Shown here: positions 1 to 7,820 of the stretch, in pieces
Layout: every line of letters begins with the position of its first letter
Position numbering within the stretch: the first letter of the stretch is position 1
DNA from: Pseudarthrobacter siccitolerans
Lineage (GTDB): Bacteria; Actinomycetota; Actinomycetes; Actinomycetales; Micrococcaceae
Length of the DNA: 64,000 nucleotides
Assembly (NCBI RefSeq): GCF_030823375.1
Contig: NZ_JAUSXB010000001.1
Location: 2,170,001 to 2,234,000 of the forward strand
Reading direction: 5' to 3'
Notes under the pieces: generated by a model
Databases searched by the model: none
Seen by the model: the letters and a program-made list of their open reading frames with translations, nothing else
What the model was told of the DNA's origin: nothing
Position numbers and translations under genes: made by a program

Positions 1-1767
1 CCGCCAGTCACCCAGGAGGTCCGCCTGCATCGACGGGTTGCCCTTGGTGCCATTGTTGGTCCTTGCACCGGCGGCGGTCAGGAGCCGGTCGCTGGATTCG
101 GTTTCCCAGTTCCACTTCGAAACGGTGGGAACGCCCACCTGCGTGGCGGCGTCGAAGTCATGGTCAACAATTTCGCGCAGCAGGTCGCCGTCCCACCAGG
201 CCATAAAGTTGGCGGCCGGGATCTTCTCGGAAATCCGTTCCCCCTTCGCGGACATCAGGTATCCAACCGGGGAGTTCCAGGCAGCGTCGCCGCCAACGGC
301 CCATGCTTCGGCCCCTGCGTGGCGGGGATCGATGTCACCGACCGCCCCGCGGCCCGTGTCACGGGTGGCAGGAATGCTCCAAAGGATTTCACCCGTGGCG
401 GCGTCGCGGAAGGTGGCGCCGCGGTTGCCACTCTGGCTCATGCTCTCGTGCACTGCGAAGGTTTCCAGGCCCGGGCGGGACGGATCCCAATCGCTCGTGT
501 GGATCGCGTCGCCATGGCCGAGCCCGGTGTTGTAGAGGGGCTTGCCGTTGTCGTCGATGGTCATCGAACCAAAGACGAACTCGTCTTTGCCATCCTGGTC
601 CACGTCAGCCACCGAGAGGTTGTGGTTGCCCTGGCCCTTGTACTGGGCTCCCTCAACGTCCGAGTCAAAGGTCCAGCGCTTCACCAGCTTGCCGTCCACC
701 AGGTCGTAAGTGACCAGGACCGCGCGGGTGTAGTAGCCGCGGCTGAACATCATGGAGGGGTGTTCGCCGTCGAGGTAGGCGACGCCGGCCAGGAAGCGGT
801 CCACGCGGTTGCCGTAGTTATCGCCCCAGGCCGCCACCGAACCGCGCGGCGGGTCGTAAGGCACGGTGTCCATAATGGTTCCGGTGGCGCCGTTGAACAC
901 GGTAAGGAATTCCGGTCCGGACAGGACGTAGCCGGCGCTGTTCCGGTAGTCTGCGGCAGCATCACCGATGACCGTCCCGGATCCGTCCGTGGTGCCGTCC
1001 GCCGTCTTCAGGGACACCTCGGCCTTGCCGTCGCCGTCAAAGTCGTACGCGAGGATCTGGGTGTAGTGGGCGCCGGCGCGGATGTTGCGGCCCAGGTCGA
1101 TGCGCCACAGCTTGTTACCGTCCATCTTGTAGGCGTCCACGTACACGTTGCCGGTGTAGCCGGACTTCGAGTTGTCCTGCGCATTGGTGGGGTTCCAGAG
1201 CTGGATGATTTCGTAGGTGCCGTCGCCGTCCAGGTCTGCGACGCTCGAGTCGTTGGCCGTGTAGCTGTAGGGCTTTCCATCCTTGCTGACGCCGTCGGCC
1301 GGCTTGTCCAGCTTGATGGCCAGGTAGTTCTGGGCGAGCGGCGTGAACTCGGCGCTGAGCTTGTCCTGCCCGTTGCCGTTGCCCACCGTTTTGATGACGT
1401 ACTTCGGCGCTGCCGTACCCGCCGGGTCAACGTAAGTGGTGGTATCGCGGATGGGCTCATCGGTGAGCTGGACGCCGTCGCGGATCACATGGAAGCCAAC
1501 GCTGTCCTTGTCCAGGCCCAGCATCCGCCAGCCCAGGGTAACGCCCTGGTCCGTCAGCACCGCCACAGGAGCGCGGTCCAGGTTCTCCATCTGACGCTTG
1601 AGTTCTGTGCCCGACTGAGCCGGCGCAGTGCCGGGGTTTGCCTGGGCCAGGGGGAGGCCGGTAAAAGCGAGTGCGGCGGCCGTCAGCGATGCTGCTGCGG
1701 CAAGGGGAGCCGCTTTCCAGGCACGGCCGGCCCGGGATGCGGGGGAACATTTCGGGTGATAAAGCAA
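1..1767 (-). CDS. Secreted rhamnogalacturonan lyase, PL11 (YesW-like), partial
   Basis: The C-terminus runs off the left edge; 589 codons are present. The frame opens at a TTG (1767) eight bases after an AAAGGAG ribosome site. An N-terminal Ala/Leu-rich stretch ending near LAQA looks like a signal peptide. It then reads like polysaccharide lyase family 11: an opening domain with GVTLGWRMLG and FHVIRDG, then YDFDGDGKAE, NLSVADVDQDGKDE, GLGHGDAIH and FMAWWDGDL. The DxDGD repeats suit calcium sites on a beta-propeller. The family cleaves the rhamnogalacturonan-I backbone of pectin by beta-elimination outside the cell. Two LacI-type palindromes lie upstream. The family call is firm; exo versus endo action cannot be told. 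Confidence 0.9.
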   Translation of the reverse strand, partial: MLYHPKCSPASRAGRAWKAAPLAAAASLTAAALAFTGLPLAQANPGTAPAQSGTELKRQMENLDRAPVAVLTDQGVTLGWRMLGLDKDSVGFHVIRDGVQLTDEPIRDTTTYVDPAGTAAPKYVIKTVGNGNGQDKLSAEFTPLAQNYLAIKLDKPADGVSKDGKPYSYTANDSSVADLDGDGTYEIIQLWNPTNAQDNSKSGYTGNVYVDAYKMDGNKLWRIDLGRNIRAGAHYTQILAYDFDGDGKAEVSLKTADGTTDGSGTVIGDAAADYRNSAGYVLSGPEFLTVFNGATGTIMDTVPYDPPRGSVAAWGDNYGNRVDRFLAGVAYLDGEHPSMMFSRGYYTRAVLVTYDLVDGKLVKRWTFDSDVEGAQYKGQGNHNLSVADVDQDGKDEFVFGSMTIDDNGKPLYNTGLGHGDAIHTSDWDPSRPGLETFAVHESMSQSGNRGATFRDAATGEILWSIPATRDTGRGAVGDIDPRHAGAEAWAVGGDAAWNSPVGYLMSAKGERISEKIPAANFMAWWDGDLLREIVDHDFDAATQVGVPTVSKWNWETESSDRLLTAAGARTNNGTKGNPSMQADLLGDWR

Positions 1768-1816
1768 AAGGACATCTCCTTTGATGCGTCGGCAGCTGAG
1801 TCTGCGGCACGACAGT

Positions 1817-1828
1817 TGAAACGTTTCA
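1817..1828. promoter_or_regulatory. LacI-family operator candidate (proximal)
   Basis: Perfect 12-bp palindrome TGAAACGTTTCA, 50 bp upstream of the rhamnogalacturonan lyase start. It has the central CG and the AAACGTTT core typical of LacI/GalR-family operators. Control by an unlinked LacI-type sugar regulator is inferred. Confidence 0.6.
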
Positions 1829-1882
1829 CTCCCCGTCGCAATCGAACCTTTCTGGGTGGTTCGGGCGGTGTGAAGCAGGAGG

Positions 1883-1894
1883 GAAAGCGCTTTC
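1883..1894. promoter_or_regulatory. LacI-family operator candidate (distal)
   Basis: Second perfect palindrome, GAAAGCGCTTTC, centred 66 bp from the first. It again has the A-rich/CG/T-rich layout of LacI-family sites. Two sites about six helical turns apart would allow looped repression of the lyase promoter. Confidence 0.5.
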
Positions 1895-2023
1895 TGCCCT
1901 TTAGGTTTATCAGCGTGCTGAGCTTCGGGTCAAGGCCTTTCCGTTCCTAACTGGGAGTATTTGTTCTATTGCGTTTCGTTATTGGCAGGTCACCGCGACA
2001 ACCGGCTGGCGGAACCACGACGG

Positions 2024-2054
2024 GTCCTGCCGCCACGCGCAGTGGCGGCAGGAC
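2024..2054. repeat. Strong hairpin between divergent genes
   Basis: Perfect 12-bp stem GTCCTGCCGCCA (2024-2035) and its complement (2043-2054) around a 7-nt loop, followed by two ACGTCTTTT-like copies. It lies between the divergent lyase and reductase genes, where no terminator is needed. It may mark the end of a lost gene or form a leader structure of the reductase mRNA. The rest of 1768-2134 holds the two palindromes and no convincing ORF. Confidence 0.5.
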
Positions 2055-2134
2055 GCCGGCGTACGTCTTTTCGACGTCTTTTATTCCCGGAACGCCCCTG
2101 AAATATCTGCGGCGTAGCAGCTGTTGGCGCGCAT

Positions 2135-2776
2135 ATGACAACAATCGGAATCATTGGTGCAGGACACATTGGAAGCGCAGTTGCCCGGAAGGCGGTGGAG
2201 CTGGGCTATGACGTGGTCATCAGCAACTCCCGCGGCCCGGAGACCCTGGCCGGGCTGGTAGCGGAACTCGGGCCGAAGGCGCGTGCGGCCACGGCAACGG
2301 AAGCGGCTGCGGCCGGAGATTTCGCTGTGGTCACCGTGCCGCTCAAGAACTACAAGGACATCCCGGTGGAGCCGCTGGCCGGCAAGATCGTGATCGACAC
2401 CAACAACTACTACTGGGAGCGTGACGGCCGCATCCCGGCGCTGGACAACGGCGAGGCCACCACTTCCGGCCTGCTGCAGGAGCACCTCCCCGACTCAAAG
2501 GTGGCCAAGGGCTTCAACCACATCATGGCCTCCCAGATCACCACTGACGGAACCCCTTCCGGCACCGACAACCGGCGGGCGCTGGCAACAGCAAGCGATT
2601 ACCCGGAAGCGGCCGAACTGGTCATCCGCCTGTACGACGAATTCGGCTTCGACACCGTAAACATCGGCGACCTGGAGGACAGTTGGCGTGTGGAGCGGGA
2701 CCGGCCGGCCTACGTGGTGCGGCAGAACGCCCAGGAGCTGAAGGACAACCTGGCCAAGGCGCAGCGGACCGTTTAG
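2135..2776 (+). CDS. NADPH-dependent F420 reductase family protein
   Basis: 213 aa, one Rossmann domain. The N-terminus TIGIIGAGHIGSAVARKA holds the GxGxxG dinucleotide site, and ISNSRGPETL follows beta-2 as in NADP-binding members. It matches the coenzyme-F420-dependent NADP oxidoreductase family (NpdG/ProC-like): VVTVPLKNYKDIP, VIDTNNYY and KGFNHI. Members move hydride between NADP and F420 or act as uncharacterised NADP-binding reductases; the substrate cannot be read here. It stands alone, divergent from the lyase and tail-to-tail with the next gene. No clear ribosome site precedes the ATG. Confidence 0.8.
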   Translation: MTTIGIIGAGHIGSAVARKAVELGYDVVISNSRGPETLAGLVAELGPKARAATATEAAAAGDFAVVTVPLKNYKDIPVEPLAGKIVIDTNNYYWERDGRIPALDNGEATTSGLLQEHLPDSKVAKGFNHIMASQITTDGTPSGTDNRRALATASDYPEAAELVIRLYDEFGFDTVNIGDLEDSWRVERDRPAYVVRQNAQELKDNLAKAQRTV

Positions 2777-2894
2777 CACCGCAGTCCTGGAATCCAGTTG
2801 CCCCGGAACCCAGGAGCCCGGGAAACTGGCTGGCAGCTGACGAGTGCAAAACCGCGTTTTGACGACGTTAACTGCCAGCCAGTCGGGCGCTAAC

Positions 2895-3836
2895 CTAATC
2901 CCAGGCCGGGACCAGGACTACCTCATAGCGGGCCGCCTGCCTGCCGAACTTCGCGTTGACCGCGGCGAGGGTATCCCCAAACCTGGCCACCGTCGTCGGG
3001 ATGTCGAAGTTCTTGCTCTTGATCACGTCCTCAACCTTGAAAGAGGACAAATTATCGGAAAGCTTGAGCCGGCTGATCCGGTTGTCCATGTTCTGGACGG
3101 CCCATAGGGTGTGGTCTTTCACCAGGATCCCGTCGATGAACTCCAGGTTCGGACCTTTGATCCTGTCGCTCTTTCCCGTCTCAGGATCCACGGCGTAGAG
3201 GGCCTCATCCCTGGTGTGGGCAACAATCAGCGTGTCTCCATCTTCAGCTACTGCGATGCCATTCATGCCGAAGTCGTTGGGGCCCAAGGCAGATGCCGCG
3301 TCGCCCTTCACAGTCAGGGTCCTGACCGCCTTGCGCACCTCACCCGAGTGGCTGACCTTCACCAGGTAGAGCTCGCCATATTTTGAGTTGGTGAACCACG
3401 CGCCATCGTCGGTGAGGGTCACATCATTGATGAACGAACCAGTCTTCGTGGTCAGCGTGACCTCGGCCACCGTCTTGCGGGTTTCGGTGTTGTAGACGTA
3501 GGCCTTGCCCGTGGCACCGCCCGCCACAAACAGCAGGTCGTTGCTGACATCCGCCTTCATTCCGACGGCCATCCGGCCCTCGGGCGCGTCGATAATGCGC
3601 TTGGCCTTGCCTTCACGGATGTCGCCGCGGAAGATGTCTCCTGTATTCAGTTCCCCGGCGAAGAACGTTGTCCCTTCTCCTGCCGCGATGCCCTCGGCGG
3701 ACTTGGCACCCTGGAGGACAATGACGTCGTCGTCACCGGAAGACTCCGATGCCGCTGCCGGCAGGGCTGAAGGTAAGAACAGGGCCAGAAGAGCGATGAA
3801 ACCAACGGCTGTACGGCGTTGCACTGTTCGGCGCAT
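2895..3836 (-). CDS. Secreted SMP-30/NHL-type beta-propeller protein
   Basis: 313 aa. The frame extends further upstream, but the ATG at 3836 is preferred because AGGAAG lies four bases before it and a signal peptide follows (MRRTVQRRTAV, a hydrophobic core, then PAAASES). The mature part has repeated blade-like motifs (DVSNDLLFVAGG, VYNTETRKTV, INDVTLTDDGAWFTNS, MNGIAVAEDGDTLIVAHT, VDPETGKSDRI, FIDGILVKDHTLWAVQN). This suits an SMP-30/gluconolactonase or NHL six-bladed propeller outside the membrane. Ligand and enzymatic activity are unknown. It is single, followed by about 115 bp before the reductase end. Confidence 0.7.
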   Translation of the reverse strand: MRRTVQRRTAVGFIALLALFLPSALPAAASESSGDDDVIVLQGAKSAEGIAAGEGTTFFAGELNTGDIFRGDIREGKAKRIIDAPEGRMAVGMKADVSNDLLFVAGGATGKAYVYNTETRKTVAEVTLTTKTGSFINDVTLTDDGAWFTNSKYGELYLVKVSHSGEVRKAVRTLTVKGDAASALGPNDFGMNGIAVAEDGDTLIVAHTRDEALYAVDPETGKSDRIKGPNLEFIDGILVKDHTLWAVQNMDNRISRLKLSDNLSSFKVEDVIKSKNFDIPTTVARFGDTLAAVNAKFGRQAARYEVVLVPAWD

Positions 3837-4036
3837 AATGCTTCCTAGATATGGATTGATGCGCGGGGCCAAAATTGCGCCAACTCCGCGCGGTGGTGCT
3901 GTCAGCCTAAGCACCTGCAGGAAGCCCCGCCAGAGCCTGATGCCCCCTTCATAGAAGAGGGGGCACCGCACCCGGGACGGCATTCGCCTCCGGGTTCTGC
4001 TTACAATCGAAACCTCAATCAACTACTGAGGGACCC

Positions 4037-4375
4037 ATGAAGAAACTCGCCACAGCCTTGATCGCCGCCGGACTCGTAGTCTCGGCCACGGCCTGCACCG
4101 CCTCGAACCAGCTCACCACCGCCGAAACGTGCGAGCGGATCCAGAGCGTAGTGTCCAACCCGGCCAACAACGCAGGCAAGACGGGCATGAACCGCCTCGC
4201 CAACCAGATCCGTCCCATTCACGAGGTTGCCTCCGACGACCTCAAGCCCGCCCTCGAGTCCATCCTTGAATACACGGATGAGCAGGCCAAGGAAACGCCG
4301 GACGAAGCCAGGCTCGCGGAGTTGCAGGCCGGGTACCAGGAAGCCGGCAGCACCTACAGCAAGTTCTGCAGCTAG
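4037..4375 (+). CDS. Small lipoprotein of unknown function
   Basis: 112 aa. GAGGGACCC precedes the ATG. The leader MKKLATALIAAGLVVSATAC ends in a lipobox (SATAC), so Cys20 is the likely lipidation site. The mature part is short, charged and probably helical, with two further Cys (TAETCERIQ and the terminal KFCS) that could form a disulfide outside the cell. I recognise no named domain. It converges on the dehydratase gene and shares a terminator hairpin with it. Confidence 0.75.
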   Translation: MKKLATALIAAGLVVSATACTASNQLTTAETCERIQSVVSNPANNAGKTGMNRLANQIRPIHEVASDDLKPALESILEYTDEQAKETPDEARLAELQAGYQEAGSTYSKFCS

Positions 4376-4393
4376 CCTTCACTTTCTGCTGGC

Positions 4394-4426
4394 CGGACCC
4401 GGTTGCCTACAAGGTGGCCGGGTCCG
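4394..4426. terminator. Shared terminator between convergent genes
   Basis: Inverted repeat CGGACCCGG (4394-4402) and CCGGGTCCG (4418-4426), with further G-U and C-G pairs inside and a short TGTTT run on the plus strand. It lies 19 bp after the lipoprotein stop and overlaps the last codons of the dehydratase, so it can serve both genes. Confidence 0.7.
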
Positions 4427-5333
4427 TGTTTGCCCCGCAGAGAATGACCGCCACGCGCTCCCCCGCTTTTGGCACGAAGCCGCCAGAGGTCAGGGCAGCG
4501 AACGCTGCGGCGGCACCATGCTCCACCACCAGCCGGTAGTCGTTCCACAGGAGCGAGCGTGCCGCGATGATGTCGTCGTCGGACACCAGGACACTTTCGA
4601 CGCCGGTGCGGACCGCAACGGCGAAACCGATGTCGCCGATGCGGCGGGCACCCAGCGAGTCCGCAGCGACGCCAGATACTGCAACGTCGACGGGTTCGCC
4701 CGCTGCCAGGGCGGCATGAAGCGTCGGGGCGTTCCGGGGTTCCACGCCCACTACCTGGGCACGGCCTTCCACCGCGGCCGCGATTCCAGCCATCAGTCCG
4801 CCGCCGCCCACCGCCACCAGCACTGTGTCCACCCCGGCGATCTGTTCCAGCAGTTCAGTCCCCACCGTTCCGGCGCCGGCGGCGATCTCGGGTTGATCAT
4901 AGGCGTGGCAGTAAACAGCTCCGGCGCGCTGGGCATGTTCCACGGCGGCCTGGTACGCCTCGGCATATTCAGCCCCGCCCTGGACCACGGTGGCACCGAT
5001 CGCCTCGAGCTTCCGAACCTTCACGGCCGGAGCCGCAGCGGGCACGAACACCGTTGCCGGCACTCCCAGCTGGGCTGCAGCATAGGCGTTGGCCAGCCCG
5101 GCGTTGCCGCCCGAAGCAACCACCACACCCGCGGTGGAATCCAGCTCACCGCGCTCTTTGCTGGCCAGGATGCGGTTCAGCGCGCCGCGTGCCTTGAAAG
5201 TGCCGGTGTGCTGCATGAACTCGCACTTAAACCACACCTCAGCGGGGAATGCGTCCGCCTGTAACACCGGTGTCAAGCGGGTAAGCCCGGCAGTCCGCCG
5301 GGCCGCGTCATCAACATCGGTGCGGGTAATCAT
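4407..5333 (-). CDS. Threonine/serine dehydratase (PLP fold type II)
   Basis: 308 aa. ATG at 5333 is chosen because GAAGG lies five bases before it and the next gene's stop is one base away; the longer frame upstream is the shadow of that gene. Motifs of the serine/threonine dehydratase family: FMQHTGTFKARGALN (the Lys after TF binds PLP), the substrate loop ASGGNAGLANAYAA, and the glycine-rich phosphate loop VAVGGGGLMAG. There is no C-terminal ACT regulatory domain, so this is the short catabolic form. It deaminates L-threonine and/or L-serine to 2-oxo acids. It is translationally linked to the small upstream ORF. Confidence 0.85.
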   Translation of the reverse strand: MITRTDVDDAARRTAGLTRLTPVLQADAFPAEVWFKCEFMQHTGTFKARGALNRILASKERGELDSTAGVVVASGGNAGLANAYAAAQLGVPATVFVPAAAPAVKVRKLEAIGATVVQGGAEYAEAYQAAVEHAQRAGAVYCHAYDQPEIAAGAGTVGTELLEQIAGVDTVLVAVGGGGLMAGIAAAVEGRAQVVGVEPRNAPTLHAALAAGEPVDVAVSGVAADSLGARRIGDIGFAVAVRTGVESVLVSDDDIIAARSLLWNDYRLVVEHGAAAAFAALTSGGFVPKAGERVAVILCGANTDPATL

Positions 5334-5334
5334 G

Positions 5335-5595
5335 TCAGCCTTCGTCGTCCCAGTTTCGCGGCTCATCAAGGGCTTCCTCAGGCTTGTGCTCCTGCGGCGG
5401 CGCGCCACTTCCGGAGTACGACGCCGGCACGGTTCCGGCTGCATGGGCTTGCTGCTCCTCGCGGATGTTGCTGGCGCCCGGGAGCTCCGGATGCTGGCCG
5501 CTTTGCGGCGCCTGCACTGCCTGCTTGGCTTCGTCGGGGTCACCCGGGCCGCGAAGGTCGGCGGTGTTCCGGGGCTCTTCATTGGACGTGGTCAT
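5335..5595 (-). CDS. Small hydrophilic protein, dehydratase operon leader gene
   Basis: 86 aa, with no membrane segment and no recognised domain. The composition is Pro-, Glu- and Gln-rich (NEEPRNTADLRGPGDPDEAK; EEQQAHAAG; ending EPRNWDDEG), suggesting disorder. Its TGA is one base from the dehydratase ATG, so the two are probably translated from one mRNA. Codon usage matches neighbouring genes, which supports a real gene. Function unknown. Confidence 0.6.
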   Translation of the reverse strand: MTTSNEEPRNTADLRGPGDPDEAKQAVQAPQSGQHPELPGASNIREEQQAHAAGTVPASYSGSGAPPQEHKPEEALDEPRNWDDEG

Positions 5596-5738
5596 GGTGT
5601 CCTGCCTTTCACCTGGATACCGGCTGCACTATGCCCGGGCAAGTGCCCTGGTCACGTGTCCAGCCTACGTTTACTGCTGTCACAATCGGTTATTTAGCCG
5701 CGGTCCGCTCACCGCTCCTGAACAGCCGGCAAACCAGG

Positions 5739-5780
5739 CAGAAAGGCGGGCGGGACCATCAGGTCCCGCCCGCCTTTCTG
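5739..5780 (-). terminator. Terminator of the 5.8-kb lipoprotein gene
   Basis: Perfect 19-bp stem (5739-5757 with 5762-5780) around the loop ATCA, starting 12 bp past the lipoprotein stop. The stem ends with an AAAG/CTTT block, so a short U run forms on the minus-strand transcript. It is symmetrical enough to work both ways. Confidence 0.85.
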
Positions 5781-5791
5781 TTCCCCCGGAA

Positions 5792-6652
5792 CTAGCGCGA
5801 AGCCGTCGGTGACGCAGACGACGTTTCGGTGTCTTCCGTCTCCGTTGCCGTTGAGGTCGCCGTAGGTGATGCTGAACGGCTCGTGGACGACGTGCCCGCT
5901 GACCCCGACGTGCTGGCGGACGTGGGGCTGGAAGTTCCGCTGCCGGCATCGGCCTTCTTCAGCACTTCATTGATCAGGTCCTCGAGCTCCTTCTGGTCAG
6001 GGTCCCCCAGGTTGGCGCCGCTCTTGGTGGCCACCACCAGCAGCCTGCCTTCGGCCGCGGAGACCTGCATCAGCTTCTGCTGGTTTTCGCCGCTGCGCGT
6101 GCTGAGGGTGCCGAAGGTCTTTTCGGCGTCGGTATCAGCCTGGAGCTCCTCGCTGTTGACCTCATACTTCTGGCCGAGCGCGGTCACCGAGAACTTGGCG
6201 CACTGGTCCATCTTGCCGCTGATCCCATCGAGGACCTCGACGGCGTCCGGACCGTCGCTGCCGGACTGTGCGGACAGGGTGCGCGGCTGGTCGCCCTCGG
6301 AAAGCGCGACGGCGACTTCGCCGCTTTCCACCTTGTCCAGCAGTCCCGCTGTGGCAATGTCCTTGCAATCCGCGGGGTCCACCGTTGCCGTGCTCAGGAG
6401 CAGGTTGGCGATGTTGCCGCCCTGATCCACCTGTTCCTTGGAGTAGAGCTTCAGTTCGTTGCCGTCGTCATCCTTCATTCCGGAGATCAGTTCGCGGAGC
6501 TCATCCTCGGTATAGACCTTGGCTTCAGCCGTCTTGCTCGGAGTGGCCGTCTGGCTCGTAGAGGGAGTCGCCGTGCCCCCGCCGCCGCCCGTGCATCCCG
6601 CCAGGGCAATCATCGCCGCCGCCATCACTCCAAGTGCAGGAACTTTTCGCAT
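5792..6652 (-). CDS. Lipoprotein with PknH-sensor-like body and Ser/Thr-rich tail
   Basis: 286 aa. The ATG at 6652 is nine bases after AGAAGGGG; a TTG three codons earlier abuts the ribosome site and is less likely. The leader ends in a lipobox (ALAGC), followed by a Gly/Thr/Ser linker, a folded region of roughly residues 45-220 with conserved-looking Cys (DPADCKD and MDQCAKF), and a long Ser/Thr/Pro/Ala tail. The body recalls extracytoplasmic sensor-type lipoprotein domains of actinobacteria (PknH-like/DUF5642-like), but I cannot confirm a family. The promoter region carries the ACTAAGCATGCTT element also seen before the secreted protein at 44.2 kb. Confidence 0.7.
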   Translation of the reverse strand: MRKVPALGVMAAAMIALAGCTGGGGGTATPSTSQTATPSKTAEAKVYTEDELRELISGMKDDDGNELKLYSKEQVDQGGNIANLLLSTATVDPADCKDIATAGLLDKVESGEVAVALSEGDQPRTLSAQSGSDGPDAVEVLDGISGKMDQCAKFSVTALGQKYEVNSEELQADTDAEKTFGTLSTRSGENQQKLMQVSAAEGRLLVVATKSGANLGDPDQKELEDLINEVLKKADAGSGTSSPTSASTSGSAGTSSTSRSASPTATSTATETEDTETSSASPTASR

Positions 6653-6678
6653 CAAATACAACCCCTTCTAAAGATAGA

Positions 6679-6691
6679 AAGCATGCTTAGT
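6679..6691 (-). promoter_or_regulatory. ACTAAGCATRCTT element upstream of the lipoprotein gene
   Basis: On the minus strand ACTAAGCATGCTT lies 27 bp before the lipoprotein start, with palindromic core AAGCATGCTT. One base differs from 43934-43946, also upstream of a secreted protein gene. It could be an operator or part of a promoter class. Confidence 0.4.
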
Positions 6692-6775
6692 GTTTCCAGC
6701 CTAAGCCTATGTCCGCGGCTTGGGAAATAACTAAGCCTGACTTTCTACTTTGATTGCTGTTGCAGTTGGCCGCCG

Positions 6776-7645
6776 TCAGGCCGGCAGGGCTCCGGCCTCC
6801 CGGGAGGGATGCCGCCACGCCCCGCTGGCGGTCGGCTGATGGCCCAGGCTGCGGGAGATGGCGCGGGCAGCGGCCCGCACCAGGGGAACCAGTTCATGGG
6901 CCGGCGTCACCGCATCCGGAACCACGATGGACAGGGCGGCAAGGACCTCACCTCCGGCCGAATAAATGGGCGCCGCAACCGAGACGGTCCGGGAGGGCTG
7001 TGTTCTCCGGACCACTGCCGCGCCGGACTGCTTGACGCCGGCAAGCACCGCTCGAAGGTCAGCCGCCGGCAGTTCCCCGGCCCCGCGCTCGGCCTCCGGT
7101 TCCGTCCCTTGTTCGGCCCTTTGTTCGGCCCCGGCAGGCTGCGCCAGCAGCTCCTCCAGCACGCCGGGAGTGGAGTAGGCCAGCAGGACCTGCCCCACGG
7201 CGGTGGTGCGCAGGGGCATTCGGCCTCCCACCCGGTAGGCGACTTCGGTGGCATGCCGCGACGAGAGCCGGTCGATAAGTACCGCGTCCCTGCCTTCGCG
7301 GACGGAGAGCAGTACATGGTGGCGCGTCACCTCGTACAGGTCTTCCAGGTACGGAAGCGCTATCTGCCGGACGCCATGGCCGCGCGGCGAGAGCGAGGCG
7401 ACTTCCCACAAGCGCACCCCCACCACGTACCGGCCATCCTCCAGCCGCTCCAAGGCACCCCATTCGGTCAGGTGCCTCACCAGCCGGAGGGCTGTGGCCG
7501 GGGCGAGTCCCGCGAGCCTTGCCAGCTCGGACAGGCTCAGCGCCCGGCGTCGCTCGGTGAACTGTTCCAGCAGACTCAGCGCGCGCACCACCACGGGCTG
7601 GCCAGGGCCTTCCCGGAGCCCCCTTGCCCCGCCTGCTCCCGCCAC
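6776..7645 (-). CDS. IclR-family transcriptional regulator
   Basis: 289 aa from the GTG at 7645, which has GGAGG four bases upstream; a longer frame to 7705 lacks a ribosome site. The N-terminal winged helix (VVVRALSLLEQF, LSLSELARLAGLAPATALRLVRHL, ALERLEDGRYVVG) is typical IclR, followed by the effector domain (ALPYLEDLYEVTRHHVLLSV; MPLRTTAVGQVLLAY; TVSVAAPIYSAGGEVLAALSI). An Ala/Glu-rich stretch near AEQRAEQGTEPEAERGAG looks like an inserted low-complexity loop. It is divergent from the MFS carrier with a 17-bp palindrome between them, so it probably controls that carrier and itself. Confidence 0.9.
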   Translation of the reverse strand: MAGAGGARGLREGPGQPVVVRALSLLEQFTERRRALSLSELARLAGLAPATALRLVRHLTEWGALERLEDGRYVVGVRLWEVASLSPRGHGVRQIALPYLEDLYEVTRHHVLLSVREGRDAVLIDRLSSRHATEVAYRVGGRMPLRTTAVGQVLLAYSTPGVLEELLAQPAGAEQRAEQGTEPEAERGAGELPAADLRAVLAGVKQSGAAVVRRTQPSRTVSVAAPIYSAGGEVLAALSIVVPDAVTPAHELVPLVRAAARAISRSLGHQPTASGAWRHPSREAGALPA

Positions 7646-7711
7646 GATCCCTCCAGAACTTGCCTTATGGTCTTTCAAGCGTCCGCCGTGTGGTCCGTGC
7701 CACAAAGTGCA

Positions 7712-7728
7712 TTTTCACTCAGTGAAAA
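7712..7728. promoter_or_regulatory. IclR-type operator between regulator and MFS gene
   Basis: TTTTCACT-C-AGTGAAAA, a perfect 8+1+8 palindrome in the divergent intergenic region, 67 bp from the regulator GTG and 93 bp from the carrier ATG. Length and A/T-rich outer arms match IclR-family sites. Confidence 0.65.
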
Positions 7729-7820
7729 GTACAGTCACCGGAGGGGAGCCAGGGAGCCAAGCTGATGGACGTCCCGCCGGCAAGTTTGCCCGCCGCCCTT
7801 TGATCCGATTGGAATCAACG

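Noticed and set aside
160..1950. 596-codon plus-strand ORF
   Set aside because: Antisense to the lyase; Val/Gly/Arg-rich composition typical of a high-GC shadow frame, no family motif.
2895..4022. Longer 375-codon form of the propeller protein
   Set aside because: Extra N-terminal 62 codons precede a good ribosome site and signal peptide and run into the upstream promoter region.
4407..5582. 391-codon form of the dehydratase
   Set aside because: The first 83 codons are the antiframe of the small upstream gene; Arg/Ser-rich and not homologous to the family.
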